From Streptomyces sp. CC0208 (GTDB lineage Bacteria > Actinomycetota > Actinomycetes > Streptomycetales > Streptomycetaceae): DNA of 64,000 nt. The position numbers were made by a program, and so were the translations under genes. The stretch lies in NCBI RefSeq assembly GCF_003443735.1, contig NZ_CP031969.1, positions 4,464,001 through 4,528,000 on the forward strand, read 5' to 3'. Below are positions 8,398 through 17,802 of this stretch, piece after piece (the first letter of the stretch is position 1; every line of letters begins with the position of its first letter). Below the pieces are notes generated by a model. That model worked only from the letters and a program-made list of their open reading frames with translations, was not told where the DNA came from and did not search any database.

Positions 8398-9840
8398 GTG
8401 CCGAACGCCAACGAAGACAACCTCAGTGCCCCGCATCAGGTGCAGGACCGCGCGGTGAACGAACTGCTTGTGGTCGCTCCTGTCGCCGACGACCTCGCCC
8501 GCCGCTTCCAGGAGGCCGGGTTCTCACTCGCCCTGGTCGGCGGTTCGGTCCGGGACGCACTGCTCGGCCGGCTCGGCAACGACCTGGACTTCACGACTGA
8601 CGCCCGTCCCCAGGACGTTCTGAAGATCGTTCGGCCGTGGGCGGACGCCGTGTGGGAGGTCGGGATCGCCTTCGGCACCGTGGGGGCGCAGAAGGACGGC
8701 TACCTCATCGAAGTGACCACCTACCGGTCCGAGGCGTACGACCGCACCTCACGCAAGCCCGAGGTGTCGTACGGCGACTCCATCGAGGAGGACCTCGTCC
8801 GGCGTGACTTCACCGTGAACGCGATGGCCGTCGCTCTCCCGGAGAAGAAGTTCATCGACCCGCACGGCGGTCTCGACGACCTCGCGGCGCGTGTGCTGCG
8901 GACGCCTGGCACTCCGGAGGCGTCCTTCTCGGACGACCCGCTGCGGATGATGCGGGCCGCGCGTTTCGCGGCGCAGCTCGACTTCGAGGTGGCGCCCGAG
9001 GTGGTCACCGCGATGACGGAGATGTCCGGACGTCTGGAGATCGTCTCCGCGGAACGGGTGAGGGACGAGCTGAACAAGCTCATCCTGTCCGCCCATCCGC
9101 GCAAGGGACTGACGCTGCTGGTCGACACGGGACTCGCTGAGCATGTGCTGCCGGAGCTTCCGGCCCTGCGGTTGGAGAGCGATGAGCACCACCGGCACAA
9201 GGATGTCTACGAGCACACGCTGATCGTCCTGGAGCAGGCCATCGCGCTGGAGAAGGAAGGGCCGGACCTCACCCTCCGGCTGTCCGCTCTGCTCCACGAC
9301 ATCGGCAAGCCGCGCACCCGCCGCTTCGAGAAGGACGGCCGGGTCTCGTTCCACCACCACGAAGTGGTCGGAGCGAAGATGACCAAGAAGCGGATGACGG
9401 CGCTCAAGTACTCCAACGACCTGGTGAAGGACGTCTCGCGGCTCGTCGAGCTTCATCTGCGTTTCCACGGATACGGCACCGGGGAGTGGACGGACTCGGC
9501 GGTTCGCCGCTATGTGCGGGACGCGGGCCCGCTGCTCGACCGACTCCACAAGCTGACCCGTTCGGACTGCACGACCAGGAACAAGCGCAAGGCCGCCGCG
9601 CTGTCTCGCGCCTACGACGGTCTGGAGGAGCGGATCTCTCAGCTTCAGGAGCAGGAGGAGCTGGATTCGATCAGGCCCGACCTCGACGGCAACCAGATCA
9701 TGGAGATCCTCGGCGTGGGACCCGGTCCTGCCGTGGGCCGCGCGTACAAGCACATGCTGGAGCTTCGCCTGGAGAACGGGCCGATGGGGTACGACGAAGC
9801 AGTGGCCGCGCTCAAGGAGTGGTGGGCCGCGCAGGACTGA
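8398..9840 (+). CDS. cca: CCA-adding tRNA nucleotidyltransferase
   Basis: 480 aa cytoplasmic enzyme that adds or repairs the 3'-CCA end of tRNAs. The class II nucleotidyltransferase head has the LVGGSVRD motif and the DLDFTTDA metal-binding acidic pair, followed by the RNA-binding segment (about 190-250) and an HD domain (LLHDIGKPRTR, about residue 300). The gene was named pcnA in Mycobacterium annotations, but actinobacterial members of this group are generally CCA-adding. The GTG at 8398 was chosen because the homology block begins just after it. An in-frame ATG at 8320 would add 26 residues without family support. It is convergent with the MFS gene; two parS sites separate them. Confidence 0.9.
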   Translation: MPNANEDNLSAPHQVQDRAVNELLVVAPVADDLARRFQEAGFSLALVGGSVRDALLGRLGNDLDFTTDARPQDVLKIVRPWADAVWEVGIAFGTVGAQKDGYLIEVTTYRSEAYDRTSRKPEVSYGDSIEEDLVRRDFTVNAMAVALPEKKFIDPHGGLDDLAARVLRTPGTPEASFSDDPLRMMRAARFAAQLDFEVAPEVVTAMTEMSGRLEIVSAERVRDELNKLILSAHPRKGLTLLVDTGLAEHVLPELPALRLESDEHHRHKDVYEHTLIVLEQAIALEKEGPDLTLRLSALLHDIGKPRTRRFEKDGRVSFHHHEVVGAKMTKKRMTALKYSNDLVKDVSRLVELHLRFHGYGTGEWTDSAVRRYVRDAGPLLDRLHKLTRSDCTTRNKRKAAALSRAYDGLEERISQLQEQEELDSIRPDLDGNQIMEILGVGPGPAVGRAYKHMLELRLENGPMGYDEAVAALKEWWAAQD

Positions 9841-9850
9841 GGCCGTGAAA

Positions 9851-9882
9851 CGGGGTCATGTTTCACGTGAAACATGACCCCG
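9851..9882. other. parS inside a 32-bp perfect palindrome
   Basis: The parS core GTTTCACGTGAAAC at 9860-9873 is centred in a perfect 32-bp palindrome whose outer arms are CGGGGTCAT and ATGACCCCG. It lies 10 bp after the cca stop codon, between convergent genes, so the RNA could also fold as a terminator stem. Confidence 0.9.
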
Positions 9883-9899
9883 AACGCTTCGTGGGCGGT

Positions 9900-9913
9900 G
9901 TTTCACGTGAAAC
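9900..9913. other. parS site
   Basis: Second perfect 14-bp parS core in the convergent gap, starting 40 bp after the start of the previous one. Its flanks form an imperfect longer palindrome (GGCGGT against ATCGCC). Confidence 0.92.
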
Positions 9914-9922
9914 ATCGCCCCT

Positions 9923-11197
9923 TCATCGTTCCGGCGCCAGCTGCCGTTCCCTCGTCATCGTCACAGCGATCGCTGCGTAAAGCACGGCGACACCGACCAC
10001 CAGGGGCGCCGAGCGGCCGTCCGGCGGCAGGAGCAGGGCGGCCACGGCTGCGGCTCCGACGAAAGCGATGTTGAACAGGACGTCGTACACGGAGAAGATC
10101 CGGCCCCGGAAGCCGTCGTCGACGGACGACTGAACGATCGTGTCCGTTGCGATCTTCGCGCCCTGGGTGATCAGACCCAGCACAAACGCCGCGATGAGCA
10201 TGGGGGCTGTAGCGAAGGGGAGCCCGAGGACGGGCTCCAGTACCGCGGCGGTTGCCGCGCACACGACGATCCAGCGCTTCGGTCCGAGTTTCCCGGCTGC
10301 CCATGGGGTGAGGACCGCGGCGACGAAGAAGCCGGCGCCGGAGATTCCCAGTGCCAGCCCCAGCAGGGCGAGTCCGTCGTCCGGATCAGACGTCAGGGCG
10401 TACCGGCAGAGCATCAACACCGTGACGAGCAGAGCGCCGTAACAGAACCGCATGACCGACATCGCGCCGAGTGCCCGGGCGGCTGATCGACGTGCGGGTG
10501 CGGTCAGGTGCCGTACACCGGCGGCCAGGTCGCGGGCCGTTCCGGCGAGGGCAGCGTCCAGGCGGGGCTGGATCAACTCACGGTCGGGGCCCAGCAGTTC
10601 CGGTGGTATGCGCAGTGCGGCGAGCGCGGCGCACAGATACAGCCCCGCTCCCAGCAGCACCACGGCAGCGTCGGAGTCGGCGACCAGTAGCCGTACGACG
10701 AAAGCGAGTCCACCGCCCGCGATCGCAGCGAGCGTTCCGGCGGTCGGGGAAAGGGAGTTGGCGATCACGAGCCGTTCCTCGTCCACGACACGGGGCAGTG
10801 CGGCCGAGAGGCCGGACAGGACGAAGCGGTTGACGGCGGTGACGCACAGGGCGGAGACGTAGAACAGCCAGTCCGGGACGTTGCTCAGTATCAGGACGGC
10901 CGTCGCGGATGCCAGCAGGGCGCGTACGAGATTGCCGTAGAGGAAGACCTGACGGCGGCGCCAGCGGTCCAGGAGGACGCCGGCGAAAGGGCCCACCAAG
11001 GAGTAAGGCAGCAGCAGGACCGCCATCGCGGAGGCGATCGCGGTGGCTGAGGTCTGCTTCTCCGGGGAGAACACGACGTAGGCGGCGAGCGCGATCTGGT
11101 ACACGCCGTCCGCGCCCTGGGAGAGCAGGCGCACGGAGAGCAGACGCCGGAAGTCCCGGAAGCGGAGAAGGACACGCAGATCGCGGACGACGGACAT
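9923..11197 (-). CDS. MFS transporter
   Basis: 424 aa integral membrane protein with about 12 hydrophobic segments and the MFS loop motif GVLLDRWRRRQVF after the second segment. The charged RFRDFRRLLSVRLLS start is typical of MFS permeases of the DHA3/MefA type. The substrate is unknown. The ATG at 11197 (MSVVRDLRVLLRF) is chosen over upstream in-frame starts because the extension carries the terminator of the preceding gene. It is downstream of ino1 on the same strand, but the strong hairpin between them suggests a separate transcript. Confidence 0.83.
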   Translation of the reverse strand: MSVVRDLRVLLRFRDFRRLLSVRLLSQGADGVYQIALAAYVVFSPEKQTSATAIASAMAVLLLPYSLVGPFAGVLLDRWRRRQVFLYGNLVRALLASATAVLILSNVPDWLFYVSALCVTAVNRFVLSGLSAALPRVVDEERLVIANSLSPTAGTLAAIAGGGLAFVVRLLVADSDAAVVLLGAGLYLCAALAALRIPPELLGPDRELIQPRLDAALAGTARDLAAGVRHLTAPARRSAARALGAMSVMRFCYGALLVTVLMLCRYALTSDPDDGLALLGLALGISGAGFFVAAVLTPWAAGKLGPKRWIVVCAATAAVLEPVLGLPFATAPMLIAAFVLGLITQGAKIATDTIVQSSVDDGFRGRIFSVYDVLFNIAFVGAAAVAALLLPPDGRSAPLVVGVAVLYAAIAVTMTRERQLAPER

Positions 11198-11220
11198 GGG
11201 ACACAGCCTCACACACAGCG

Positions 11221-11252
11221 AGGGTCCCCGGGCGATACAGCCCGGGGACCCT
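11221..11252 (-). terminator. Terminator hairpin after ino1
   Basis: A 13-bp perfect GC-rich stem (AGGGTCCCCGGGC and its complement) with a 6-base loop, 34 bp after the ino1 stop codon. It has no T run, which is usual for Streptomyces. Confidence 0.85.
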
Positions 11253-11285
11253 CTGTAGCCCTGGCAGGAGCGTTTTGAGTGAGCC

Positions 11286-12368
11286 TTAGCGCTCGACTTC
11301 ACCCTTGATGAACTTCTCGACGTTCTCGCGGGCCTCGTCGTCGAAGTACTGGACCGGCGGGGACTTCATGAAGTAGCTGGAGGCCGACAGGATCGGGCCG
11401 CCCACACCGCGGTCCTTGGCGATCTTCGCGGCGCGAACGGCGTCGATGATGACACCGGCGGAGTTCGGGGAGTCCCAGACCTCGAGCTTGTACTCCAGGT
11501 TCAGCGGGACGTCACCGAAAGCACGGCCCTCGAGGCGGACGTACGCCCACTTGCGGTCGTCGAGCCAGGCCACGTAGTCCGACGGGCCGATGTGGACGTT
11601 CTTCGCGCCCATGTCCCGGTCGGGGATCTGCGAGGTGACGGCCTGCGTCTTGGAGATCTTCTTGGACTCCAGGCGCTCGCGCTCGAGCATGTTCTTGAAG
11701 TCCATGTTGCCGCCGACGTTCAGCTGCATGGTGCGGTCCAGGACGACACCGCGGTCCTCGAACAGCTTCGCCATGACGCGGTGCGTGATGGTGGCGCCGA
11801 CCTGGGACTTGATGTCGTCACCGACGATCGGGACGCCCGCCTCGGTGAACTTGTCCGCCCACTCCTTGGTGCCGGCGATGAAGACCGGGAGGGCGTTGAC
11901 GAAGGCGACCTTGGCGTCGATGGCGCACTGGGCGTAGAACTTCGCCGCGTCCTCGGAGCCGACGGGCAGGTAGCAGACCAGGACGTCGACCTGCTTGTCC
12001 TTGAGGACCTGGACGACGTCGACCGGAGCCTCGGCGGACTCCTCGATCGTCTCGCGGTAGTACTTGCCGAGACCGTCGAGGGTGTGGCCGCGCTGGACGG
12101 TGACACCGGTGCTGGGCACGTCGCAGATCTTGATGGTGTTGTTCTCGGACGCTCCGATGGCGTCCGAGAGGTCGAGGCCGACCTTCTTGGCGTCCACGTC
12201 GAACGCGGCGACGAACTCGACGTCACTGACGTGGTACTCGCCGAACTGGACGTGCATCAGTCCGGGGACCTTGGCCGCCGGATCGGCGTCCTTGTAGTAC
12301 TCGACGCCCTGAACCAGCGACGCGGCGCAGTTGCCCACGCCGACGACGGCTACGCGAACCGAACCCAT
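11286..12368 (-). CDS. ino1: Inositol-3-phosphate synthase
   Basis: 360 aa cytoplasmic NAD-dependent enzyme that isomerises glucose 6-phosphate to myo-inositol 3-phosphate, the precursor of phosphatidylinositol and mycothiol. The Rossmann loop GVGNCAASL lies near the N-terminus, and the NVGGNMDFKNM and SPNSAGVIIDAVRAAK blocks of the actinobacterial family are present. The ATG at 12368 (MGSVRVAVVGVGN) matches the family start; 16 further in-frame codons upstream are not supported. It lies 44 bp after the PadR gene, a pairing also seen in Mycobacterium (Rv0046c/Rv0047c), and is probably co-transcribed and controlled with it. Confidence 0.95.
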   Translation of the reverse strand: MGSVRVAVVGVGNCAASLVQGVEYYKDADPAAKVPGLMHVQFGEYHVSDVEFVAAFDVDAKKVGLDLSDAIGASENNTIKICDVPSTGVTVQRGHTLDGLGKYYRETIEESAEAPVDVVQVLKDKQVDVLVCYLPVGSEDAAKFYAQCAIDAKVAFVNALPVFIAGTKEWADKFTEAGVPIVGDDIKSQVGATITHRVMAKLFEDRGVVLDRTMQLNVGGNMDFKNMLERERLESKKISKTQAVTSQIPDRDMGAKNVHIGPSDYVAWLDDRKWAYVRLEGRAFGDVPLNLEYKLEVWDSPNSAGVIIDAVRAAKIAKDRGVGGPILSASSYFMKSPPVQYFDDEARENVEKFIKGEVER

Positions 12369-12412
12369 TCCGGTTGCTCCCTGTGTGTACGAGTGAGGCC
12401 CTGGCAGGGACC

Positions 12413-13093
12413 TCACGTGGCGGTGTCGCCGGGCGTATCCGGCCCGGGGGTGTCCCCGGGCCGGGGCAGGACGCCCGGCGCTCCCTCTGTGGTGTCGCGA
12501 GTGGGTTCTCCATCGCCGGGGCCCTTCAGGTCCCGGCCGGCCCGCTCGCTCTCGATGAGCTCGTTCAGCCAGCGCACTTCGCGCTCCACGGACTCCATCC
12601 CGTGGCGCTGGAGCTCAAGCGTGTAGTCGTCGAGTCGCTCCCGGGTGCGTGCCAACGAGGCACTCATCTTCTCCAGGCGCTCCTCCAGCCGGCTGCGGCG
12701 GCCTTCGAGGACTCGCATGCGGACGTCGCGCGAGGTCTGCCCGAAGAAGGCGAAACGAGCGGCGAAGTGCTCGTCCTCGTACGCGTCGGGACCCGTCTGC
12801 GAGAGCAGTTCCTCGAAGTGCTCCTTACCTTCCGCCGTCAACCGGTAGACGATCTTGGCGCGACGCCCTGCGAGTGGTGCGGCGAGGGCGTCCTCGGTGG
12901 TGTGCCCCGGTTCCTCGATCAACCAGCCGTTGGTGACCAGCGTCTTGAGGCAGGGGTAGAGCGTGCCGTAACTGAACGCACGGAACACGCCCAGTGACGT
13001 ATTGAGGCGTTTGCGCAGCTCATAGCCGTGCATCGGGGACTCGCGGAGCAGGCCGAGTACGGCGAATTCGAGGATCCCGGAACGCCGGCTCAT
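12413..13093 (-). CDS. PadR-family transcriptional regulator
   Basis: 226 aa. The N-terminal winged helix carries the PadR hallmarks LEFAVLGLLRESPMHGYEL and the FSYGTLYPCLKTL recognition helix (residues 5-60). A helical C-terminal domain with heptad-like charged segments (about 110-185, dimerisation) and a Gly/Pro/Thr-rich tail follow. The ATG at 13093 has GAGGAGG upstream. A perfect 21-bp palindrome lies 28 bp upstream of the start, so the gene is likely autorepressed and co-regulates ino1. The ligand is unknown. Confidence 0.9.
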   Translation of the reverse strand: MSRRSGILEFAVLGLLRESPMHGYELRKRLNTSLGVFRAFSYGTLYPCLKTLVTNGWLIEEPGHTTEDALAAPLAGRRAKIVYRLTAEGKEHFEELLSQTGPDAYEDEHFAARFAFFGQTSRDVRMRVLEGRRSRLEERLEKMSASLARTRERLDDYTLELQRHGMESVEREVRWLNELIESERAGRDLKGPGDGEPTRDTTEGAPGVLPRPGDTPGPDTPGDTAT

Positions 13094-13121
13094 CGTCGCC
13101 TCCTCGTCTCTATCTCGCACC

Positions 13122-13142
13122 GATGTATCGACTCGATACATC
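13122..13142. promoter_or_regulatory. Probable PadR operator
   Basis: A perfect palindrome with arms GATGTATCGA and TCGATACATC around a single C. The ATGTATC/GATACAT half-sites resemble the ATGT-N8/10-ACAT sites of PadR-type repressors. It is placed to overlap the padR-ino1 promoter. Confidence 0.75.
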
Positions 13143-13444
13143 AAGACGATAGAACGCCCTTCCGGAAGCGACAAGTGGGGGGACCGTGAACGGGATCACA
13201 TCAAGGATTCATGCCGACCAAGTTGCCTGGTTTGGGGTGAACTTCGGAGCTCGGCGGGTTTTGACGGTGCGTAGTCTGTGCGGCATGCACACCACCGGGG
13301 ACCGAGTGACGCCTGGGGGGCGTCGCTGTCCCGGTGCGGTACGGATGAATGCGGAACCGACCACATCCGTACTTCGGGGGGACCGGAAACCAGCCGCCGT
13401 TTCCAGGCGCGCAAAGGTGCGCCTGCCCGAGGAGTAGTCGTTCG

Positions 13445-16132
13445 ATGAGCGAGCACCGTCGCAAACCGCCGCAGCCGCAGGGAGGCGGACGTGCCGCGGC
13501 CCGACGCGGCCAGTCCGGCTCGTCCTCCGGCCGCCGTGCGGCTCCGCGAGGCGCCACCGGGTCTCTTGCGGACTCCTATGGGACGAGCTCCCAGGAGTCG
13601 GCTTCGTATGGTCCGGGAGGCGAGGAACGTCCGTACGGCAGCCGCGCCGAAGCCCGCCGTGCGTCCCAGAGAAGCGCGGGCGGCGGTGGTCGCCGCAGAG
13701 GGGCGGAGCCGGGCCGCGGGAGCCGGCGCGGGGCGCCGACCGGCCGGGGTCGCGCAGCTGAGGCCGGCAAGAAGCGGTATATCGACTATCCGCGCGCGGG
13801 CAAGTACGGCGTGGCGCGCTGGGTACCGTCCTGGAAGCTGGTGACGGGCCTGTTCATCGGCTTCATCGGAAGCCTGGTCGCGGTCGCCGGTGTCGGTTAC
13901 GCGCTCGTGAGCGTTCCCAACATCGCCGAGACCGCGACGTCGCAGAACAACGTCTACTACTGGTCCGACGACACCGAGATGGTCTCCACCGGTGGTGAGA
14001 CCAACCGCCAGATCGTCAATCTCGCACAGATCCCGAAGGCGATGCAGTACGCCGTCGTGTCGCAGGAGAACAAGACCTTCTACACCGACAGCGGCATCGA
14101 CCCCAAGGGCATCGCCCGCGCCGTGTTCAACATGGCCAGGGGCGGCAACACGCAGGGTGGCTCCACCATCACCCAGCAGTACGTCAAGAACGCGCTCCTG
14201 AACGACCAGTCCCAGACGGTCACGCGCAAGTTCAAGGAGATCTTCATCTCCATCAAGGTGGGCGCCACGGTCAACAAAGACCAGATCATGGCGGAGTACC
14301 TGAACTCCGCGTACTACGGACGCAACGCCTACGGCATCCAGGCAGCCGCGCGCGCGTACTTCAACAAGGACGCCAAGGACCTGAACCCGGGCGAATGCGC
14401 CTTCCTTTCCGCCATGCTCAAGGGCGCCACGTACTACGACCCGGCGGGCGCGACCTCCATCGACCCGGCCAATGCCAGGCCCCAGGACAACGCCAGGCGG
14501 GCCCTGCGGCAGATGCAGGACACCCTGGACAAGATGGTCGAGTACGACCACCTCAGCGCGACCGAGCGGGCGAAGTACACCACGCTCCCCGCCTGGCAGA
14601 ACCCCCGGTCGAACACGCAGCTCAAGGGACAGATCGGTTACCTGGTCGACCTCGCCAAGGCGTACCTGATCAACAACAAAATCATCAGCGCCGACCAGCT
14701 TCAGCAGGGCGGCTACTCGATCTACACGACCTTCGACAAGAAGAAGGTCGGCGAGCTCGAGGCAGCGGTCAAGAAGGTCCGCAAGGAGAACATCGACCCC
14801 AAGAAGCGCCCGGACAAGGACACCTATGTCCAGTTCGGCGGGGCGTCGGTGGAACCGGCCACAGGGGCGATCCGGGCCTGCTACGGCGGCGAGGACGCGA
14901 CCACCCACTTCACCAACAACTGCGACTCGACCGGTGCCCAGGTCGGCTCCACGTTCAAGGCGTTCGTGCTCGCCGCAGCGATGAAGTGGGGAGTGCGCGA
15001 TCCGGATCTGGGTGAGAGCCAGGCGCAGGACGAGCGCACGGTCGTCAACGCCAAGAGTTTGTTCAGCGGCAAGAACGACCTCAAGATCAGGAACTACGAC
15101 GGTTCGATCTGGAAGAACGAGAAGGGCAAGGAGTGGAACCAGGAGAACGACGGCAAGCAGTCCTACGGCTCTCCGCCCAAGTACCAGATCGATCTTCGTG
15201 AGGCGATGAGGGAGTCGGTGAACTCCGCCTTCGTGCAGCTCGGCATGGACGTCGGTCTGGACAAGGTGAAGGAATCTGCCATGGACGCCGGTCTCAAGGA
15301 GGACAGCCTGGCCGGTACGAGCTTCCCGTCCTTCTCCATCGGCATCTCCGACCCCAGCGCGATCCGCATGGCGGGCGCCTACGCCACCTTCGCGGCCAGC
15401 GGCAAGCAGAACGAGCCGTACTCCGTCCAGAGGGTCACGAGCAAGGACGGGGACGTCTTCATCCACAAGGCGAAGCCCAAGCAGGCCTTCGAGAAGAAGG
15501 TCGCCGACAACGTCACCGACGTCCTCAAGACCGTGGTCGAGGACGGTACGGGTACCAACGCCCAGCTGACCGGCCGTGACGTGGCGGGCAAGACCGGTAC
15601 CACCGACGGCAACAAGTCCGCCTGGTTCGTCGGGTACACCCCGCAGCTGTCCACGTCGATCACCATGTTCCGGCTGGACGACGACGAGACCAAGAAGAAC
15701 CGCACGTTCCTGCAGATGTACGGCACGGGTGGCCAGGAGAAGATCCACGGTGCCTCGTTCCCGTCCGAGATCTGGCACGACTACATGGAGCAGGCGCTGA
15801 AGGGCGAGGAGTCGATCGACTTCCCGACGCCGCAGCCCATCGGTGAGATCGTCAACGAGGAGCCCAGCCCGACGCCCACTCCGACGCCCAGTGAAACCGA
15901 GTCGGCCACCCCGACTCCGACCCCGACGCCCACCCCGACGCTCACCACACCGACGCCCACAGCGACCGAGACCTGCCGGTTCGACTGGCAGTGCGACGAC
16001 TCGGGCGGTACGGACAACGGTGGCACCGACGGAGGTGTGACCCCGACGCCTACGGCCACATCGACGGAGGGGAACGGCGGCAATACCAACGGCAATGGCA
16101 ATGGGGGTCTCTTCGGCGGCTCGACCAGGTAG
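13445..16132 (+). CDS. Class A penicillin-binding protein (bifunctional)
   Basis: 895 aa enzyme that polymerises glycan strands and crosslinks peptidoglycan at the outer face of the membrane. A basic Arg/Gly/Ser-rich cytoplasmic tail (1-125) precedes one membrane span (about 128-155). The glycosyltransferase domain holds the catalytic glutamate block SQENKTFY (about 208) and GGSTITQQYVKN. The transpeptidase domain holds STFK (about 501), SVN (about 591) and KTGTT (about 715). The C-terminus is a Pro/Thr/Ser-rich tail with TPTP repeats, two Cys and Gly/Asn-rich sequence. The ATG at 13445 has GAGGAG upstream. The position before the membrane protein and rpsF matches mycobacterial ponA1. A weak GCCTCG stem follows at 16139-16158. 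Confidence 0.93.
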   Translation: MSEHRRKPPQPQGGGRAAARRGQSGSSSGRRAAPRGATGSLADSYGTSSQESASYGPGGEERPYGSRAEARRASQRSAGGGGRRRGAEPGRGSRRGAPTGRGRAAEAGKKRYIDYPRAGKYGVARWVPSWKLVTGLFIGFIGSLVAVAGVGYALVSVPNIAETATSQNNVYYWSDDTEMVSTGGETNRQIVNLAQIPKAMQYAVVSQENKTFYTDSGIDPKGIARAVFNMARGGNTQGGSTITQQYVKNALLNDQSQTVTRKFKEIFISIKVGATVNKDQIMAEYLNSAYYGRNAYGIQAAARAYFNKDAKDLNPGECAFLSAMLKGATYYDPAGATSIDPANARPQDNARRALRQMQDTLDKMVEYDHLSATERAKYTTLPAWQNPRSNTQLKGQIGYLVDLAKAYLINNKIISADQLQQGGYSIYTTFDKKKVGELEAAVKKVRKENIDPKKRPDKDTYVQFGGASVEPATGAIRACYGGEDATTHFTNNCDSTGAQVGSTFKAFVLAAAMKWGVRDPDLGESQAQDERTVVNAKSLFSGKNDLKIRNYDGSIWKNEKGKEWNQENDGKQSYGSPPKYQIDLREAMRESVNSAFVQLGMDVGLDKVKESAMDAGLKEDSLAGTSFPSFSIGISDPSAIRMAGAYATFAASGKQNEPYSVQRVTSKDGDVFIHKAKPKQAFEKKVADNVTDVLKTVVEDGTGTNAQLTGRDVAGKTGTTDGNKSAWFVGYTPQLSTSITMFRLDDDETKKNRTFLQMYGTGGQEKIHGASFPSEIWHDYMEQALKGEESIDFPTPQPIGEIVNEEPSPTPTPTPSETESATPTPTPTPTPTLTTPTPTATETCRFDWQCDDSGGTDNGGTDGGVTPTPTATSTEGNGGNTNGNGNGGLFGGSTR

Positions 16133-16172
16133 TCATTAGCCTCGCGCTTTCACGAGGCGGGCCGTCCGGCTA

Positions 16173-17665
16173 GTGATCAAGAAATCGGAAAGTGCCTCTG
16201 ACCGGCGAGAATTGGGATCGCTGAGATCCTTGTTCCTGCCACGGCCGGAGGCACTTTCCAGGTGAAGAAGCGTATCGGGTCCTACCTGCGTGTCCGCGTC
16301 GAAGGCGGCGGCCGCGGCGTCGTCTCGCAGGCCGGGGCTGTGCTGGTGTCGAGACGATCCGCAAGGCCGGCTTGGATACGGCGATATCGGCGGCGCTCGT
16401 GCCGTGGCATGAACCGAGGGCGGTGCAGAGCCGGTGGATGTAGCGCTCGCCGCAACGCTGGGCGGGGACTGACTGGCCGATGTGGGCCTGCTGCGAGCTG
16501 GGTCGGCCGTGTTCCGGTGGCCTTCAAGCCACGTTCTCCCGACTTATCAGCAAGCCGGCGCCGGGTGGACCGCGGGGCAGGTGATCGTGGACATCGACGG
16601 GTTCCTTGTCCTGGCCCACTCCGAGAGGCAGGACGCCGCCGCGACCACCCGCTGATGGGGTTCGTCGACCACGGCCGCGGAGGGTCCGGAGAGCCGGTCG
16701 TGGTCCTGGTGCGGCCCGGCTACGCGGGCTCCAACACTGCCGCCGACCACATCGGGGCCACCAGGTTGGCCCTGGACCAGATGCTGAAGCGGTTGCGGCG
16801 CGGCCAGCAGACGCTGATCCGCGCCGACCCCGGCGGCGGCACCCGCGAGTTCGTCGCCCGGCTCGCCCAGCGCGGCAGGTGGCTGTCGTACTCGGTCGGG
16901 ATGACCATCACTGACGCCATCACCAGGCCGTCCTCAAGGTTCCGGCCTCGGCCTGGACCCCGGCCGTGGAACCCGACGGCGACATCCGCGACGGCGCATG
17001 CGTGGCCGACCTTGCCAGCGACTGCCGGACGGCTGGCCGAAGGGACTGCGCCTGATCGTGCGCAAGAAACGGCCGCACCCCGGCGCCCAGTTGCGCTTCA
17101 CTGACGCTGACGGCATGCGCTTGACCTGCCTTCGCCACCAACACGACCAGGAAGGCGATCGCCACCCTCGAACTACAACACCGCCAGCGGGCCCGGGCCG
17201 AGGACCGCATCCGCGCTGCCCGCCACGGGGCTGCGCAACCTCCCCCTCCACGACGCCGCACAGAGCCAGATCTGGCTGGAGATCATCCGGATCGCCCTGG
17301 ACCTGCTGGCCTGGAGGCCCCTGCTCGCGTTGACCGGCTAAGCCCCGCCTGTGGGAGCCCCGCCGCCTGCGGCTTCGGCTGTTCTCCACCGCCGCCCAAC
17401 TCATCACCACCGGCCGAGCGCTACCTCCGCCTGGCCAAGCACTGGCCCTGGACCGACGGGATCAGCGATGCCCTGGATCGGCTCCACACTCTCCCGAACC
17501 CCGGCTGACCAGCACGATCCCCGTCCCTGCGAGCAGCACCAGCCCGACCGGAGCCGTGGAACCCGGCGCACCCTCGACGCGACAACCGGGCCATCAGCCT
17601 GCCCAGACTTCGAAAACCCCACCAAAAATCACCGTCAAAGGGGGTCGAGGGTAGCGGCTTTTTTG
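16173..17665 (+). mobile_element. Decayed IS1380-family insertion sequence
   Basis: A stretch between the PBP gene and a small secreted-protein gene that carries a broken IS1380-type transposase and typical flanks: a gatcaagaaatcggaaagtg leader at the left and a gtcaaagggggtcgag segment at the right. Clear terminal inverted repeats or a target duplication could not be found, so the edges are approximate. The element is inactive. Confidence 0.65.
16262..17508 (+). pseudogene. IS1380-family transposase, frameshifted and internally deleted
   Basis: The coding trace begins at the GTG at 16262 (VKKRIGSYLRVRVEGGGRG) and breaks near 16345. It continues in other frames through VETIRKAGLD, then QVIVDIDGFLVLAHSERQD (about 16578), LMGFVDHGRGGSGEPV and the SNTAADH, TLIRADPGGGTREFV and WLSYSVGM blocks. 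It ends near WPWTDGISDALDRL at about 17508. Several frameshifts and missing segments are visible, including most of the region between about 16440 and 16570. IS1380 DDE transposases normally have one frame of about 450-480 residues, so this is a remnant. Confidence 0.8.
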
Positions 17666-17732
17666 AATGTAGCCGGTTGCCCAGCCCACCATCAGGGTTG
17701 CAACTGGCGGTGTTCCCCGCAATCAAGCAAAT

Positions 17733-17760
17733 AGGGGTCGTCAGCAAGCCGACGACCCCT
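17733..17760 (-). terminator. Terminator hairpin after the small secreted-protein gene
   Basis: A 10-bp stem, AGGGGTCGTC and its complement, with an 8-base loop. It lies 43 bp beyond the stop codon of the minus-strand gene that ends at 17803. Confidence 0.7.
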
Positions 17761-17802
17761 CACGAAGTGTCCAGCTAGTCGCCCAGGTGGACCATCTGGC
17801 GA

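Noticed and set aside
9645..10074. Short frames starting MFHVK at several parS sites
   Set aside because: parS encodes an ATG or GTG and FHVK in one frame by chance. Except for cydCD these frames have no homology or ribosome site.
13196..15778. 860-codon open frame on the minus strand
   Set aside because: Antisense to the class A PBP, whose motifs are intact.
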